From contig CAYLKL010000001.1 in assembly GCA_964384645.1 (NCBI GenBank), positions 70,372 to 134,371 on the forward strand: DNA of 64,000 nucleotides, read 5' to 3'. The notes under the pieces are model-generated. The model had not been told where the DNA came from, did no database searches, and saw only the letters and a list, made by a program, of their open reading frames with translations. Made by a program: the position numbers and the translations under genes. The stretch is from DAORIO01 sp964384645. Lineage in GTDB: Bacteria; Patescibacteriota; Minisyncoccia; Phycocordibacterales; UBA9973. Of the stretch, positions 30,461-38,507 are shown one piece after another (positions within the stretch are counted from its first letter, which is position 1; each line of letters opens with the position of its first letter).

Positions 30461-30545
30461 TTTTTGTTTTATGAAATAAAGGCAAAAACCGTGAGGCGGG
30501 CTCGCGAGAAAATTCTGTCAGGAATTTTACTTGTGAGGACAAATA

Positions 30546-31673
30546 TTAATGCCCATGCGAATGAACGTGGCTGTGCCCTTTGCCTTTATACCCCTTAAGA
30601 TATATTGTGGCAAAAAATGTTACAACTGGCACAGTTAATATGAGTCCGACGCTTCCCACTATTGCTCTTATTATTTCAGTGGCAAAAACTTCAGAATTTA
30701 CTGACATTAATAGAGTTGAAGGTGATGCATAAAAGTACAAAAGTACAGGCAATGCCGATCCTGTGTACGCCAAAACCAATGTATTAACCAACGCACTTAC
30801 ATGTTCTCGCCCTATTCTAATGGCTCTTTTGTAAACTTCTCTTCTGGTTAGATTTGGATTAGCGTTAAATAATTCTGTAACCACTGCTGATTGAGTGACT
30901 GCAATATCATCTAAAACACCAAGAACTCCAATAATTATTGCCCCCAAAAGAAGGCCCTTAAAATCAAGAGATCCTTGTGTGTTGAAATTTAGATAGACAG
31001 ATTCTTCTGTCGCAAAACCTGAAAGATTGTTTAAATCAACCGCTAAATAGGCCAAGACTCCAGTTAAAGCCACGGCAAACATTGTTCCAAAATAAGAAAC
31101 AGCTGACTCTCTATTAAATCCGTGAGTAAAAAAGATTGCAACAAAAAGTATAATTCCTGCAACTAAAATACTAGAAAGCACGGGCGACCACCCAGCCAAA
31201 AGCCCAGGCATCAAAACATAAAAAAGTGCAAAAAAACTTCCCGCCAATGCCATAAGAGACCTTACCCCCTGAAATCCACCAAAAATTATAACAACAAAAA
31301 CAAAGAATATAATAAAGAAAATCAAAGTATGCATTCGGTAGAAATCTTTTACTTGAAAAAATCCTCTTCCTTCTAATGTTAGAAAATAATCAAAAAATAA
31401 TTTATCACCCTTTCTAAGCTTTAAATAATCATCTTTTATAATAATCACTTCTTTAGCTCTGGGCCCATTTAAAATTTCTACTTTTATAGACTGAAGCTTT
31501 TCGTTTGTTTCAGTTCCTTCTATTTCAACAGACTCAACAGACAAAACCTCCAAGACTTTACCCTTCCAAGTAGCTTGATACTCATCATAAGCCTCTTGGG
31601 CAAATGTTGTATTTGTCGAAAAAGCACAAACCAAAAAGACAGCTAAAGTAAAAATTTTTTTGAAGATATTCAT
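30546..31673 (-). CDS. YibE/F-family membrane protein
   Basis: 375 residues: a signal/anchor, a beta-rich exported domain of about 100 residues (ATWKGKVLEVLSVE...VIIIKDDYLKLRKGDKLFF), then at least seven TM helices with AITQSAVV and ...REHVSALVNTLVLAYTGSALPVLL. The order and motifs match YibE/F-like proteins. The tail HSHVHSHGH is His-rich and may bind divalent metal; a ZIP transporter gene is next upstream. Function of the family is unproven. Confidence 0.85.
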   Translation of the reverse strand: MNIFKKIFTLAVFLVCAFSTNTTFAQEAYDEYQATWKGKVLEVLSVESVEIEGTETNEKLQSIKVEILNGPRAKEVIIIKDDYLKLRKGDKLFFDYFLTLEGRGFFQVKDFYRMHTLIFFIIFFVFVVIIFGGFQGVRSLMALAGSFFALFYVLMPGLLAGWSPVLSSILVAGIILFVAIFFTHGFNRESAVSYFGTMFAVALTGVLAYLAVDLNNLSGFATEESVYLNFNTQGSLDFKGLLLGAIIIGVLGVLDDIAVTQSAVVTELFNANPNLTRREVYKRAIRIGREHVSALVNTLVLAYTGSALPVLLYFYASPSTLLMSVNSEVFATEIIRAIVGSVGLILTVPVVTFFATIYLKGYKGKGHSHVHSHGH

Positions 31674-31710
31674 ACTCTAATCTTATAATTTAAAAAAATA
31701 ATGTCTAATA

Positions 31711-31736
31711 AAAAAGCGCCTTACTAAGGCGCTTTT
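31711..31736 (-). terminator. Terminator of the ZIP transporter gene
   Basis: AAAAAGCGCCTTA/TAAGGCGCTTTT hairpin overlapping the stop codon. Confidence 0.85.
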
Positions 31737-32400
31737 AGTGACCGATGTGTAAAAAATTAAGAACAAAAACAAGAATTGACCCAAAAATAAGGAACCCCAT
31801 TTTTATTCTTCCGCCATGATGTTTGATGTAATAAAACAAATCAGTCGCAACTGCTACAAACAATGCACCAGAAACCAAATGCCCCAATCCTTCGTACTCA
31901 CCAATTGAGATAAACGATGAAAAAACAAAACCTAAAAATATACCCAAGACCGAAACACCAAAAACAGAAAGTAGTGCTATTTTCTTTGGGAAAGACATTG
32001 CCCTTAGGACATTATAAAGAACTGTAGTTCTTATGATTTCGTGACCCAAAATAGCCAACAACAAAATAGTACCTTCTGCAATCGATACAGAAAAACCTTC
32101 GTGAACAATTGATCCATCAAAAAATGTGTGAACCAAACTACCAACAACTACAATGACCAAAAACCAAACATCTTTAGCATCATCAACATGATCATGAGTG
32201 CAAAAAGACAAGTGCTTTGCCAAAGATCTACCAATTAAAAAACCGGCAACAATAAATAGCAAAGAAATCAAAATAGAATCTACTGAAAAAGCAGACTCTT
32301 CTATTTCATGCCAAAAACTAGAAACAGAGATTGTGGCAAGAAACCCCAACCCTAAGGATGACATGTTTAGAAATTTAAATTTTTTTGTTTTTTGTTCCAT
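31735..32400 (-). CDS. ZIP-family divalent metal transporter
   Basis: 221 residues with about seven TM helices. HTFFDGSIVHEGFS and ILGHEIIRTTVLYNVL correspond to the metal-binding TM4/TM5 histidines and glutamate of ZIP proteins. A His-containing cytoplasmic loop (CTHDHVDDAK) lies between TM3 and TM4. ZIP proteins import Zn, Fe or Mn into the cytoplasm. It is divergent from a Fur-family gene, with a palindromic operator covering both -35 elements, so metal-dependent control is likely. Confidence 0.85.
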   Translation of the reverse strand: MEQKTKKFKFLNMSSLGLGFLATISVSSFWHEIEESAFSVDSILISLLFIVAGFLIGRSLAKHLSFCTHDHVDDAKDVWFLVIVVVGSLVHTFFDGSIVHEGFSVSIAEGTILLLAILGHEIIRTTVLYNVLRAMSFPKKIALLSVFGVSVLGIFLGFVFSSFISIGEYEGLGHLVSGALFVAVATDLFYYIKHHGGRIKMGFLIFGSILVFVLNFLHIGH

Positions 32401-32435
32401 AATTTTCTATTTTTAAAAAGATTATCACCAATCTA

Positions 32436-32482
32436 ATTGCAAGTCAATTGCATTTGCAAAAAAAGCACCTCTACCCTAAAAT
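32436..32482. promoter_or_regulatory. Divergent ZIP/Fur promoters with shared TGCAA palindromic operator
   Basis: Plus strand: TTGCAA (32454-32459), exactly 17 nt, TAAAAT (32477-32482), then 6 nt to the fur ATG. Minus strand: TTGACT (32447-32442), about 17 nt, then TAATCT for the ZIP gene. Three TGCAA-type half-sites lie at 32437-32459, including the inverted repeat TGCAA-n5-TTGCA (32438-32452). A bound Fur-family dimer there would block both -35 boxes. Confidence 0.7.
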
Positions 32483-32488
32483 AGTGAG

Positions 32489-32914
32489 ATGGAAACAAGT
32501 CTCCGGGAAAAATTGAAAAAAGCAGGAATGAAAGCCACTTCTCAAAAACTGGCAATTCTTAATATTTTTGCCAACAACCACAAACCACTATCCATCAAAG
32601 AAATTATGGAGAAAATAAAAATAAAAATCGAAGAGTCTACCGTCTATAGATCTATAGATCAGATGGTAAGCGCCAACATTCTAACAATGGTTCAACTTAA
32701 AAAAGACTCAGCGCTTTATGAATTAAATGACCCCGAGAACCACCACCATCATATTCTTTGTAAGATTTGTGAAAAAATAGAAGACGTTCACAGTTGCAAT
32801 ATGGCAGATTTTCAAAACAATATACTTAAAAAATCTAAACATTTTTCAGATATAAAAAGCCATTCTCTAGAATTTTTTGGTGTTTGTAAAAATTGCTCAA
32901 AAAACTCTAAATAA
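32489..32914 (+). CDS. Fur-family metalloregulator (Fur/Zur/PerR type)
   Basis: 141 residues. The winged helix is GMKATSQKLAILNIFANNHKPLSIKEI...IEESTVYRSIDQMVSANIL. The metal-sensing region is NHHHHILCKICEKIEDVHSC, and a C-terminal CKNC forms the structural Zn(Cys)4 site with CKIC. Pairing with a ZIP importer favours Zur or Fur over PerR, but the metal cannot be assigned. Probably autoregulated. Confidence 0.9.
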   Translation: METSLREKLKKAGMKATSQKLAILNIFANNHKPLSIKEIMEKIKIKIEESTVYRSIDQMVSANILTMVQLKKDSALYELNDPENHHHHILCKICEKIEDVHSCNMADFQNNILKKSKHFSDIKSHSLEFFGVCKNCSKNSK

Positions 32915-32931
32915 GACAAAATCCTTAAACT

Positions 32932-32940
32932 TGATATAAT
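32932..32940 (+). promoter_or_regulatory. Extended -10 promoter of the thioredoxin-like/DsbB unit
   Basis: TGaTATAAT ends 7 nt before the ATG at 32948 and overlaps the alternative ATG at 32939, which excludes that start. Confidence 0.65.
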
Positions 32941-32947
32941 GCCAGAT

Positions 32948-33331
32948 ATGGAAAAAAAGAAAATAATATATACAATAATTTTTATAATAATAGGTATTGG
33001 ACTAGCGGTTTTTTTAAGCATGTATCAAAGTAAAGGTTCTGGAAAATATGACGAGCTTGCCCAGTGCGTAAAAGATAGTGGTGCAAAATTCTACGGTGCT
33101 TTTTGGTGCCCCCACTGTGCAGATCAAAAAAGATTATTTGGTCAATCAGCAAAATTACTTCCTTACATAGAATGTTCAAATCCTGATAGATCTCAAAATC
33201 AAACCTGTGTTGATGCAAAAATTACAGGATACCCAACTTGGGAATTTAAAGATGGAACAAGAAGAGTTGAAACAATCGAACCAGAAAAATTAGCGGAACT
33301 AACTCAGTGCTCTCTTCCAGCAACAGAATAA
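32948..33331 (+). CDS. Membrane-anchored thioredoxin-like protein
   Basis: About 127 residues: a TM anchor (KKIIYTIIFIIIGIGLAVFLS) and a thioredoxin-fold domain with FYGAFWCPHCADQKRLFG (CPHC) and the cis-Pro loop ITGYPTWEF. Two further cysteines, ECSNPDRSQNQTC, lie between. This resembles the Trx domain fused to VKOR in other bacteria and probably acts as the exported dithiol oxidase served by the DsbB-like protein 6 nt downstream. Confidence 0.85.
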   Translation: MEKKKIIYTIIFIIIGIGLAVFLSMYQSKGSGKYDELAQCVKDSGAKFYGAFWCPHCADQKRLFGQSAKLLPYIECSNPDRSQNQTCVDAKITGYPTWEFKDGTRRVETIEPEKLAELTQCSLPATE

Positions 33332-33337
33332 TAAAAA

Positions 33338-33877
33338 ATGCCGGAATGGATTTTAATTTCTAATAAGATAATGGCGAGCGGTGTTTTAATACTGCAGTTT
33401 ATTTCTTTGTATATAATTTTTTCTCTACTCATAAAAAAAGATCCAATTGGAATCTCAACTTTGGTTGGAAAATATTTTAAAGAAGTTGGTATAACGATTT
33501 CTTTAATGTCTATGGCTTTGTCATTATTTTATTCAGAAGTTATTGGATTTCCTCCATGCAAACTTTGTGTCGTTCAAAGATTTCTTATGTATCCACAATT
33601 GTTGTTTTTCATAATTGCAAAATACAGTCCAAAAAATATTTTTATAAAAATTCCCGTTGCGCTTTCTGTTATTGGATTTTTTGTTTCAATATTTCACTAC
33701 TTAGTAGAACTTGGAATTTTTTCTAGTTCACTCATCTGCGGAGCAACAGGGCCATCATGTGCAGAAAGATATGTATTTGAGTTTGGGTATATTTCAATTC
33801 CTATGATGGCGTTTGCTGGTTTTACCTTTATTTTACTTGCCTTTTTTGCCAACAAAAGGTTTTCCCCAACAAAATAA
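33338..33877 (+). CDS. DsbB/BdbC-like disulfide bond formation protein
   Basis: 179 residues, with about five TM helices in sequence order (one more than standard DsbB). First pair C74-K-L-C77 in GFPPCKLCVVQRF (CxxCxxQR is the DsbB hallmark); second pair C...C in ICGATGPSCAERY. It passes electrons from the exported thioredoxin-like partner to quinone. It is functionally redundant with the VKOR at 5291. Confidence 0.88.
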   Translation: MPEWILISNKIMASGVLILQFISLYIIFSLLIKKDPIGISTLVGKYFKEVGITISLMSMALSLFYSEVIGFPPCKLCVVQRFLMYPQLLFFIIAKYSPKNIFIKIPVALSVIGFFVSIFHYLVELGIFSSSLICGATGPSCAERYVFEFGYISIPMMAFAGFTFILLAFFANKRFSPTK

Positions 33878-33899
33878 AACTAACTCTTAAAAAAGTTTG

Positions 33900-34112
33900 T
33901 ATAATAAATACGAGCCACATTTAAAGCGAACGCGAAAATTCCTTGTCCAGAATAATAGGACTAATAAAATTTCGTTGATTCCCTTCATCTGTATTTGTTC
34001 CTTCAAAAGAATCTGCCCTCGTTGCACTTTTTACAAACCAATAAAACTCGTCTGTTTAACAGACAACAATCTATAAAAGCCCTCATTTTTTTGGAGGGCT
34101 TTTCTTTTTGTC
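33900..34112 (+). ncRNA. Candidate small RNA (promoter-to-terminator, no gene)
   Basis: TATAAT at 33900-33905 is followed by about 170 nt without a convincing gene and then by a strong terminator (AAAAGCCCTC/GAGGGCTTTT, 34075-34103). Internal hairpins include GTCC/GGAC within CGAAAATT...AATTTCG (about 33932-33977) and GTCTGTTTAACAGAC (34050-34064). A simple trailing terminator for the DsbB gene with a long 3' UTR is the alternative. Confidence 0.4.
34075..34112 (+). terminator. Strong terminator downstream of the DsbB-like unit
   Basis: 10-bp stem AAAAGCCCTC/GAGGGCTTTT followed by TCTTTTTG. Confidence 0.8.
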
Positions 34113-34124
34113 TTTATTTTAAAT

Positions 34125-34814
34125 TTAAAAAATTTTTTTTAGAAGAAAATTTTCAAGAACAACGTTTGTGTCTGTTCCTTTAAATCTTGAGTCACTCAAA
34201 AGAAAAGTTAATTCTTTATAAATTTCTTTTGTCCTATTTTGCCCGATAACATTTTGAGCATTCTTAAGACCGCTAACAACATATGGATTTATTCCGTGAT
34301 TAAATTTTTCTTTTTGACTTTGCTCATACAAATATAAATTTTTAAAAAACCACAACAATCCTCCGTGAATACTTTCGGCCGACTCCCCCATTTCTAAACT
34401 TTCTAAAAAATTTAACCAAACCTTTTTTTTATCACCCGCTGAAATTGCATTTGTAATTTTAAAAACTGCCGGAGTTTCTTTTTTTTCAAATTGAACTTTT
34501 TCTTTTACAGAAACAATTTCTGCTTTTAGTTTTTCTAAAACTTTTGTAAACACAACTGCCTCTTTACCAAAAAGAAAAAACTGGTTTGTGCTTTTGGAAA
34601 TTGAGTCCAAAATATCTTTAGGAAATTCACTTGCATCGTCACCAGAAAAAACAACCTGCATGGTATCGCCGAATAAACTTTTTGAATCAAGATACACGCG
34701 CCAATTTGAATCATCAATTGCAAAAGAAATTGGCAGTGTTTTAATTTTGCCAATTTCTTTTAAAAGTTCGTTTCTCGCCAAATCTAAATTTTTTGAAATA
34801 TAAATCTTTATCAT
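34125..34814 (-). CDS. DNA polymerase III delta subunit-like protein (HolA-like, short)
   Basis: 229 residues. The C-terminal part GLLWFFKNLYLYEQSQ...NPYVVSGLKNAQNVIGQNRTKEIYKELTFLLSDSRFKGTDTNVVLENFLL matches the clamp-loader delta collar domain (NPYxxxK, then D..FKG....LE..LL). The N-terminal AAA-like part is shortened and lacks Walker motifs, as expected for delta. Its usual length is about 340, so this is a reduced form. It overlaps the downstream methyltransferase gene by 4 nt in the operon. Confidence 0.65.
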   Translation of the reverse strand: MIKIYISKNLDLARNELLKEIGKIKTLPISFAIDDSNWRVYLDSKSLFGDTMQVVFSGDDASEFPKDILDSISKSTNQFFLFGKEAVVFTKVLEKLKAEIVSVKEKVQFEKKETPAVFKITNAISAGDKKKVWLNFLESLEMGESAESIHGGLLWFFKNLYLYEQSQKEKFNHGINPYVVSGLKNAQNVIGQNRTKEIYKELTFLLSDSRFKGTDTNVVLENFLLKKIF

Positions 34815-35281
34815 ATTCTAACTTTCTTTTTGTAGTGCCTATATGCTTCTCCGTATTTTTCTTCCAACATTTTCTCTTCTTTTTTTATAAAAACAATCTT
34901 TGTAAAAACAAAAGCAATAATAGAAGTAAGTGCAACAACAAAAGAGTTGTCTAATACGGCCATACCAGCACAAAGTAAAAATACACCCAAATGAGTCGGT
35001 GATCTATAAAACTTATACGGACCTGTCGCGAAACCTTGTTTAGAAATTTCTATATCATCATGACCTCTTTTTGACTTTGTTTTTCTTGAAGATTGCTGAG
35101 CCCAAAAAACCAAAATTGTACCCAAAATAAGCACAGTAAAGCCTAGATCATTTTTAACTTCTGGAAACAAATTTACATCCCAAAAAAGAGAAAGTAATAA
35201 TCCAACCAAGATAAATAGAAAAAATACAAAATAAGACCGAGCAAGAACTTCGTGTATACTTTTGAATATTTTTTCTTCCAT
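34811..35281 (-). CDS. Isoprenylcysteine carboxyl methyltransferase/PEMT-family membrane protein
   Basis: 156 residues: four TM helices and the C-terminal block GPYKFYRSPTHLGVFLLCAG...EEKMLEEKYGEAYRHYKKKV typical of bacterial ICMT-like proteins (Y.(R/H)P.Y.G; E..L...G..Y..Y). The substrate in bacteria is mostly unknown, probably a lipid or lipid-like molecule. It sits between polA and the HolA-like gene on the same strand. Confidence 0.85.
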   Translation of the reverse strand: MEEKIFKSIHEVLARSYFVFFLFILVGLLLSLFWDVNLFPEVKNDLGFTVLILGTILVFWAQQSSRKTKSKRGHDDIEISKQGFATGPYKFYRSPTHLGVFLLCAGMAVLDNSFVVALTSIIAFVFTKIVFIKKEEKMLEEKYGEAYRHYKKKVRI

Positions 35282-35285
35282 AAAA

Positions 35286-37709
35286 TTATCTTATCACAAT
35301 CTCTTTTAGCTCGCCCAAGCTTTTGCCACTATACGCATTTACCACCAACGGGACGTCTGTTTTTAGTGCTAAAAACGATCTTGGAAGAACTTCTTCCATA
35401 GCTTTTTTGACTACACTTACAAGTATGTCTATCTCAGAATCATCTACCTCAAAAACTATTTCGTCATGGATTTGAAGTATTAACTTTGCACTTTTTATTC
35501 CAGCTTTTCTTATATCTTCCATCGCAAAACGGATTGAAAGCTTCATAATATCAGCTGAAGTCCCCTGGATCGGTGCATTTGTCGCCATCCTTTCAGCAAA
35601 AGCTCGCAAGAAAGGAATTTTTGATTTTATATCTTTAAAAAACCTTTTTCTCCCAAACAAAGTCTCCGTGAAACCATTTTGACTTGCTTCTACTTTAATA
35701 TTTTCTAGAAAGTTTTTTACTCCTGGAAGTTGCTTGAAATAGTTTTCATAAAATTCCTTTGCTTCTGCAGTTGTGCAACCAATATTTTTTCTAAGTGCCA
35801 AAACCCCCATACCGTAAATAATTCCGAAATTTATAGTTTTAGCCTTGCGACGCATATCTTTTGTTACCTCTTCTTTTGGAATCCCAAAGATTTTCATGGC
35901 AACTGTTTCGTGAATATCCTCTCTGTTTTTAAAAATCGAAACCAAAACTTCTTCGTTTGATAAAATAGCGAGCGATCGTAAATCGATCTGACTATAGTCA
36001 AAACTCACGAGAGAAGTGTTTTTCTCTGATATAAAGCCTCGTCTTATTGCCATTCCCCTTTCGCCCTTTATGGGTAAGTTTTGCAAATTTGGATTTTGCG
36101 CCGAAAATCTTCCAGTAGTTGTCCCATGCTGTAAAAATTCAGCATGAAGTCTACCGTCGGACGCAACAAGTTTTGGAATAGTGTCGATATAAGTCGAAAG
36201 CAATTTTGCGAGCTCTCTGTGTTTTAAAATATCTGCAATTATTTCATGCTCTTCTTCAAGACTCTCGAGAACTTCTTGTTTAGTTGAAAAATTACCAGAT
36301 TTACCTACCGCACCCTTAGGTTTAAGGCCTAAATCTTTAAACAAGACTTCTGCCAACTGCTTTGGCGAATCGACATTAAATTCTCGTCCTGCAAATTTAT
36401 AAATCCTACTCTTTAGTTCATTTAATTCTTTTGTATATTCAACAGAAAGATCTTCTAAGTATTTAGTGTTTACTTTGATACCGTTTTCAGTCATCTTGAA
36501 AATATCATCAATTATCGGCTCTTCTATTTCTTTAAATACAATTTCATTTTTCTTATCTTTCTTTATTTCTTCTTCAAAATATTTCTTTGCTTCATCCAGT
36601 GTTTTTCTCTTTGACCAAAACAACAAATCTTCTCCTGTAGAATTTGTCCTCTCAGAATCTATAACCCAAGCAATAATTGATGTTCGCAAAATATCTTCTC
36701 TTTTGTATTCCACACTAGTTTGCGGATTTATTTCTTCCACAGACAACTCTTTGTCTACACCATTTTTTCCATTTTTTATTTGCTCCCCGTTGTGAATCAC
36801 TTCTCGAACTTTACCAACGAGACTCCTAAACTCAAGTTCAGAAAAAAGTTTTTCTATTTTTTCTTTTGCTGCACCGTGCGGAAATCTCTCTGGTAAAACA
36901 AAATCAATCGGAGCATCTCGCCTAATTGTCGCAAGTGTTTTTGAAAAAATTGCCTCGTCCTCTCCTTCGGTAATCAGATTTTTAACACGTAAAGTAAGCC
37001 CCGCTTTATCGAGTGCACCAGGATCTTTTTTTATTTTCTTATACATCTCCTCCAGTGTTCCAAATGTTTGTATCAAATTTGTAGCTGTCTTTTCACCAAT
37101 CCCCCTAATTCCTGGAATATTGTCTGACGAATCACCCGCAAGGCCTTTGTAGTCAGGAACGTGTTTAGGGAGAAATCCATATCGAGACATAACATCTTCT
37201 TCCCCATACATTGCCACCTCTCCAATTCCTTTTTTGAAAGTAAAAACCTTTACTCTATTTTTTACAACAAGTTGGAATGTGTCCATATCCCCCGAAGCGA
37301 TAACTATTTCAACATCCTTCATTTCCTTATTTTCAAGGACTTGGTGCACAATTGTTCCCAAAATATCATCCGCCTCAAAACCCTCAGCTTCAAGAATTGG
37401 TATATGAAAAGCATCAAAAATCTCCCGAGATTTTATAATTTGTGCCACAAGATCGTCATCAGTCTTTTTGCGTCCCGCCTTGTAGCCGTCATATGCCTCA
37501 TGCCTAAAAGTCTTTTTTGGAAGGTCGTAAGCCGCCACCATATAGTCAGGCTTTAGATCCGCTATTATCTTCATCAGCATATTGGACAGGCCGTATAGTG
37601 CCCCTGTGGGCGTCCCGTCGCCACTCTTGAAGTCAGGAACAGCATGATAGGCGCGGTGAATAATCGCATGAGAATCGAAGAGTATAAGTCTGTCCTTTTT
37701 GGTCGCCAT
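35286..37709 (-). CDS. polA: DNA polymerase I
   Basis: 807 residues. 5' nuclease domain (about 1-300): LILFDSHAIIHRAYHA, YKAGRK, ASGDMDTFQLV, GLAGDSSDNIPGIRGIGEKTA. The 3'-5' exonuclease region is reduced to about 90 residues (around 330-400) without the DEDD carboxylates, so no proofreading is expected. Polymerase domain (about 400-807): LQHGTTTGRFSAQNPNLQNLP, DYSQIDLRSLAILS (A), RRKAKTINFGIIYGMG (B), QIHDEIVFEV (C). A TGcTATAAT element ends 7 nt before the ATG. Confidence 0.97.
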   Translation of the reverse strand: MATKKDRLILFDSHAIIHRAYHAVPDFKSGDGTPTGALYGLSNMLMKIIADLKPDYMVAAYDLPKKTFRHEAYDGYKAGRKKTDDDLVAQIIKSREIFDAFHIPILEAEGFEADDILGTIVHQVLENKEMKDVEIVIASGDMDTFQLVVKNRVKVFTFKKGIGEVAMYGEEDVMSRYGFLPKHVPDYKGLAGDSSDNIPGIRGIGEKTATNLIQTFGTLEEMYKKIKKDPGALDKAGLTLRVKNLITEGEDEAIFSKTLATIRRDAPIDFVLPERFPHGAAKEKIEKLFSELEFRSLVGKVREVIHNGEQIKNGKNGVDKELSVEEINPQTSVEYKREDILRTSIIAWVIDSERTNSTGEDLLFWSKRKTLDEAKKYFEEEIKKDKKNEIVFKEIEEPIIDDIFKMTENGIKVNTKYLEDLSVEYTKELNELKSRIYKFAGREFNVDSPKQLAEVLFKDLGLKPKGAVGKSGNFSTKQEVLESLEEEHEIIADILKHRELAKLLSTYIDTIPKLVASDGRLHAEFLQHGTTTGRFSAQNPNLQNLPIKGERGMAIRRGFISEKNTSLVSFDYSQIDLRSLAILSNEEVLVSIFKNREDIHETVAMKIFGIPKEEVTKDMRRKAKTINFGIIYGMGVLALRKNIGCTTAEAKEFYENYFKQLPGVKNFLENIKVEASQNGFTETLFGRKRFFKDIKSKIPFLRAFAERMATNAPIQGTSADIMKLSIRFAMEDIRKAGIKSAKLILQIHDEIVFEVDDSEIDILVSVVKKAMEEVLPRSFLALKTDVPLVVNAYSGKSLGELKEIVIR

Positions 37710-37716
37710 TAGAGAG

Positions 37717-37725
37717 ATTATAGCA
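37717..37725 (-). promoter_or_regulatory. Extended -10 promoter of polA
   Basis: TGcTATAAT on the minus strand ends 7 nt before the polA ATG at 37709. Confidence 0.7.
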
Positions 37726-37764
37726 AGTATCTTAGTATGTTAGTAATTAGTATTTTAGACCTGT

Positions 37765-37792
37765 ACGGAACCATTCGCACGAATGGTTCCGT
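37765..37792. repeat. Perfect 13-bp inverted repeat upstream of polA
   Basis: ACGGAACCATTCG and CGAATGGTTCCGT are separated by 2 nt and lie about 40 nt upstream of the polA -10 element. No T-run follows, so it is not a typical terminator. Confidence 0.6.
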
Positions 37793-37811
37793 GGAATTAT
37801 TGTAGGAAAAT

Positions 37812-37842
37812 AAAAAGATCAGAATATTAATTCTGATCTTTA
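37812..37842 (-). terminator. Terminator of the alpha-CTD-like gene
   Basis: AAAGATCAGAAT/ATTCTGATCTTT hairpin downstream of the stop. Confidence 0.75.
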
Positions 37843-37863
37843 ACTTATTGGTGAGATTTTAAA

Positions 37864-38265
37864 TTACTCCTTAATAAAAATATTGTGAACTTTTAAAAAC
37901 TCCTTCAATTCTTTAATACTTTTTTCTCCTATATTTCTAAATTTCATAATATCCCAAATTGAATACTCTAAAAGTTCTTGTATTGTTTTTATTCTTTCGT
38001 GATTTAAGCCATTATAGATACGCCTACTAAGACCTAAATCTTTTAATGGGGTCTTAAGAAATATTCCTCTGTCCTGGATAACTGGGGCAGGTATTTTTTC
38101 CTGACTATCAGTAATTTTTTCAAACTCAATTCTTAATGTGTGTGAGGCGGGTATTCTAATAATATTTTTAAGAGTTAGGTCTTCGTCAATATAACATTTT
38201 TCCCTCAATATGACTTCTAGGTCTTTGAAATCTAGTGTGATTTCTGTAGGTGTGACTATTTTCAT
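37864..38265 (-). CDS. Protein with RNA polymerase alpha-CTD-like domain
   Basis: 133 residues. Residues about 70-130 (TPLKDLGLSRRIYNGLNHERIKTIQELLEYSIWDIMKFRNIGEKSIKELKEFL) match the helix-hairpin-helix C-terminal domain of RpoA, which binds UP-element DNA and activators. The N-terminal 65 residues are not an alpha-NTD. It might be a free-standing regulator that competes with RpoA for promoter DNA (inference). Confidence 0.75.
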   Translation of the reverse strand: MKIVTPTEITLDFKDLEVILREKCYIDEDLTLKNIIRIPASHTLRIEFEKITDSQEKIPAPVIQDRGIFLKTPLKDLGLSRRIYNGLNHERIKTIQELLEYSIWDIMKFRNIGEKSIKELKEFLKVHNIFIKE

Positions 38266-38343
38266 TTTATGAAGTTTTAAATTGTTTATTTCATTCTAAC
38301 ATAGAAAATAAGTCTGTCAATATAGGTGTTATCGTTCGCCTTG

Positions 38344-38461
38344 AACTGTTTTGAGTATACGAACAAACGAGTACGAATGTTACGAAGTAAAAAATAATCT
38401 GTTTGAGTGAAGCGAGTTATTATTTTTAATGAGTGCGAGTTTCGTGAGTATTCAAAACAGT
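38344..38461. repeat. Intergenic foldback structure
   Basis: AACTGTTTTGAGTAT...GAA pairs with TTC...TATTCAAAACAGT across about 115 nt. A second hairpin AAAAATAA/TTATTTTT lies inside. It adjoins the dispersed repeat at 38465. No ORF. Confidence 0.6.
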
Positions 38462-38464
38462 GAG

Positions 38465-38507
38465 TGGCGAGAGCATTTTTGGTTACTTTTTGGCGGTTAA
38501 AAAGTAA
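38465..38507 (-). repeat. REP-like dispersed repeat, copy 1
   Basis: A 43-nt unit (minus strand) with a TTACTTTTT/AAAAAGTAA hairpin followed by CCAAAAATGCTCTC. It matches 45361-45403 with two mismatches. It abuts the tsaE stop codon. Confidence 0.8.

Noticed and set aside
30404..30598. Reading frame after tRNA-Lys
   Set aside because: Runs through hairpins and into the opposite strand of the YibE/F gene; no coding signal.
33995..34183. 62-codon reading frame near 34 kb
   Set aside because: Phe/Leu-rich, crosses a strong terminator and enters the HolA-like gene antisense.
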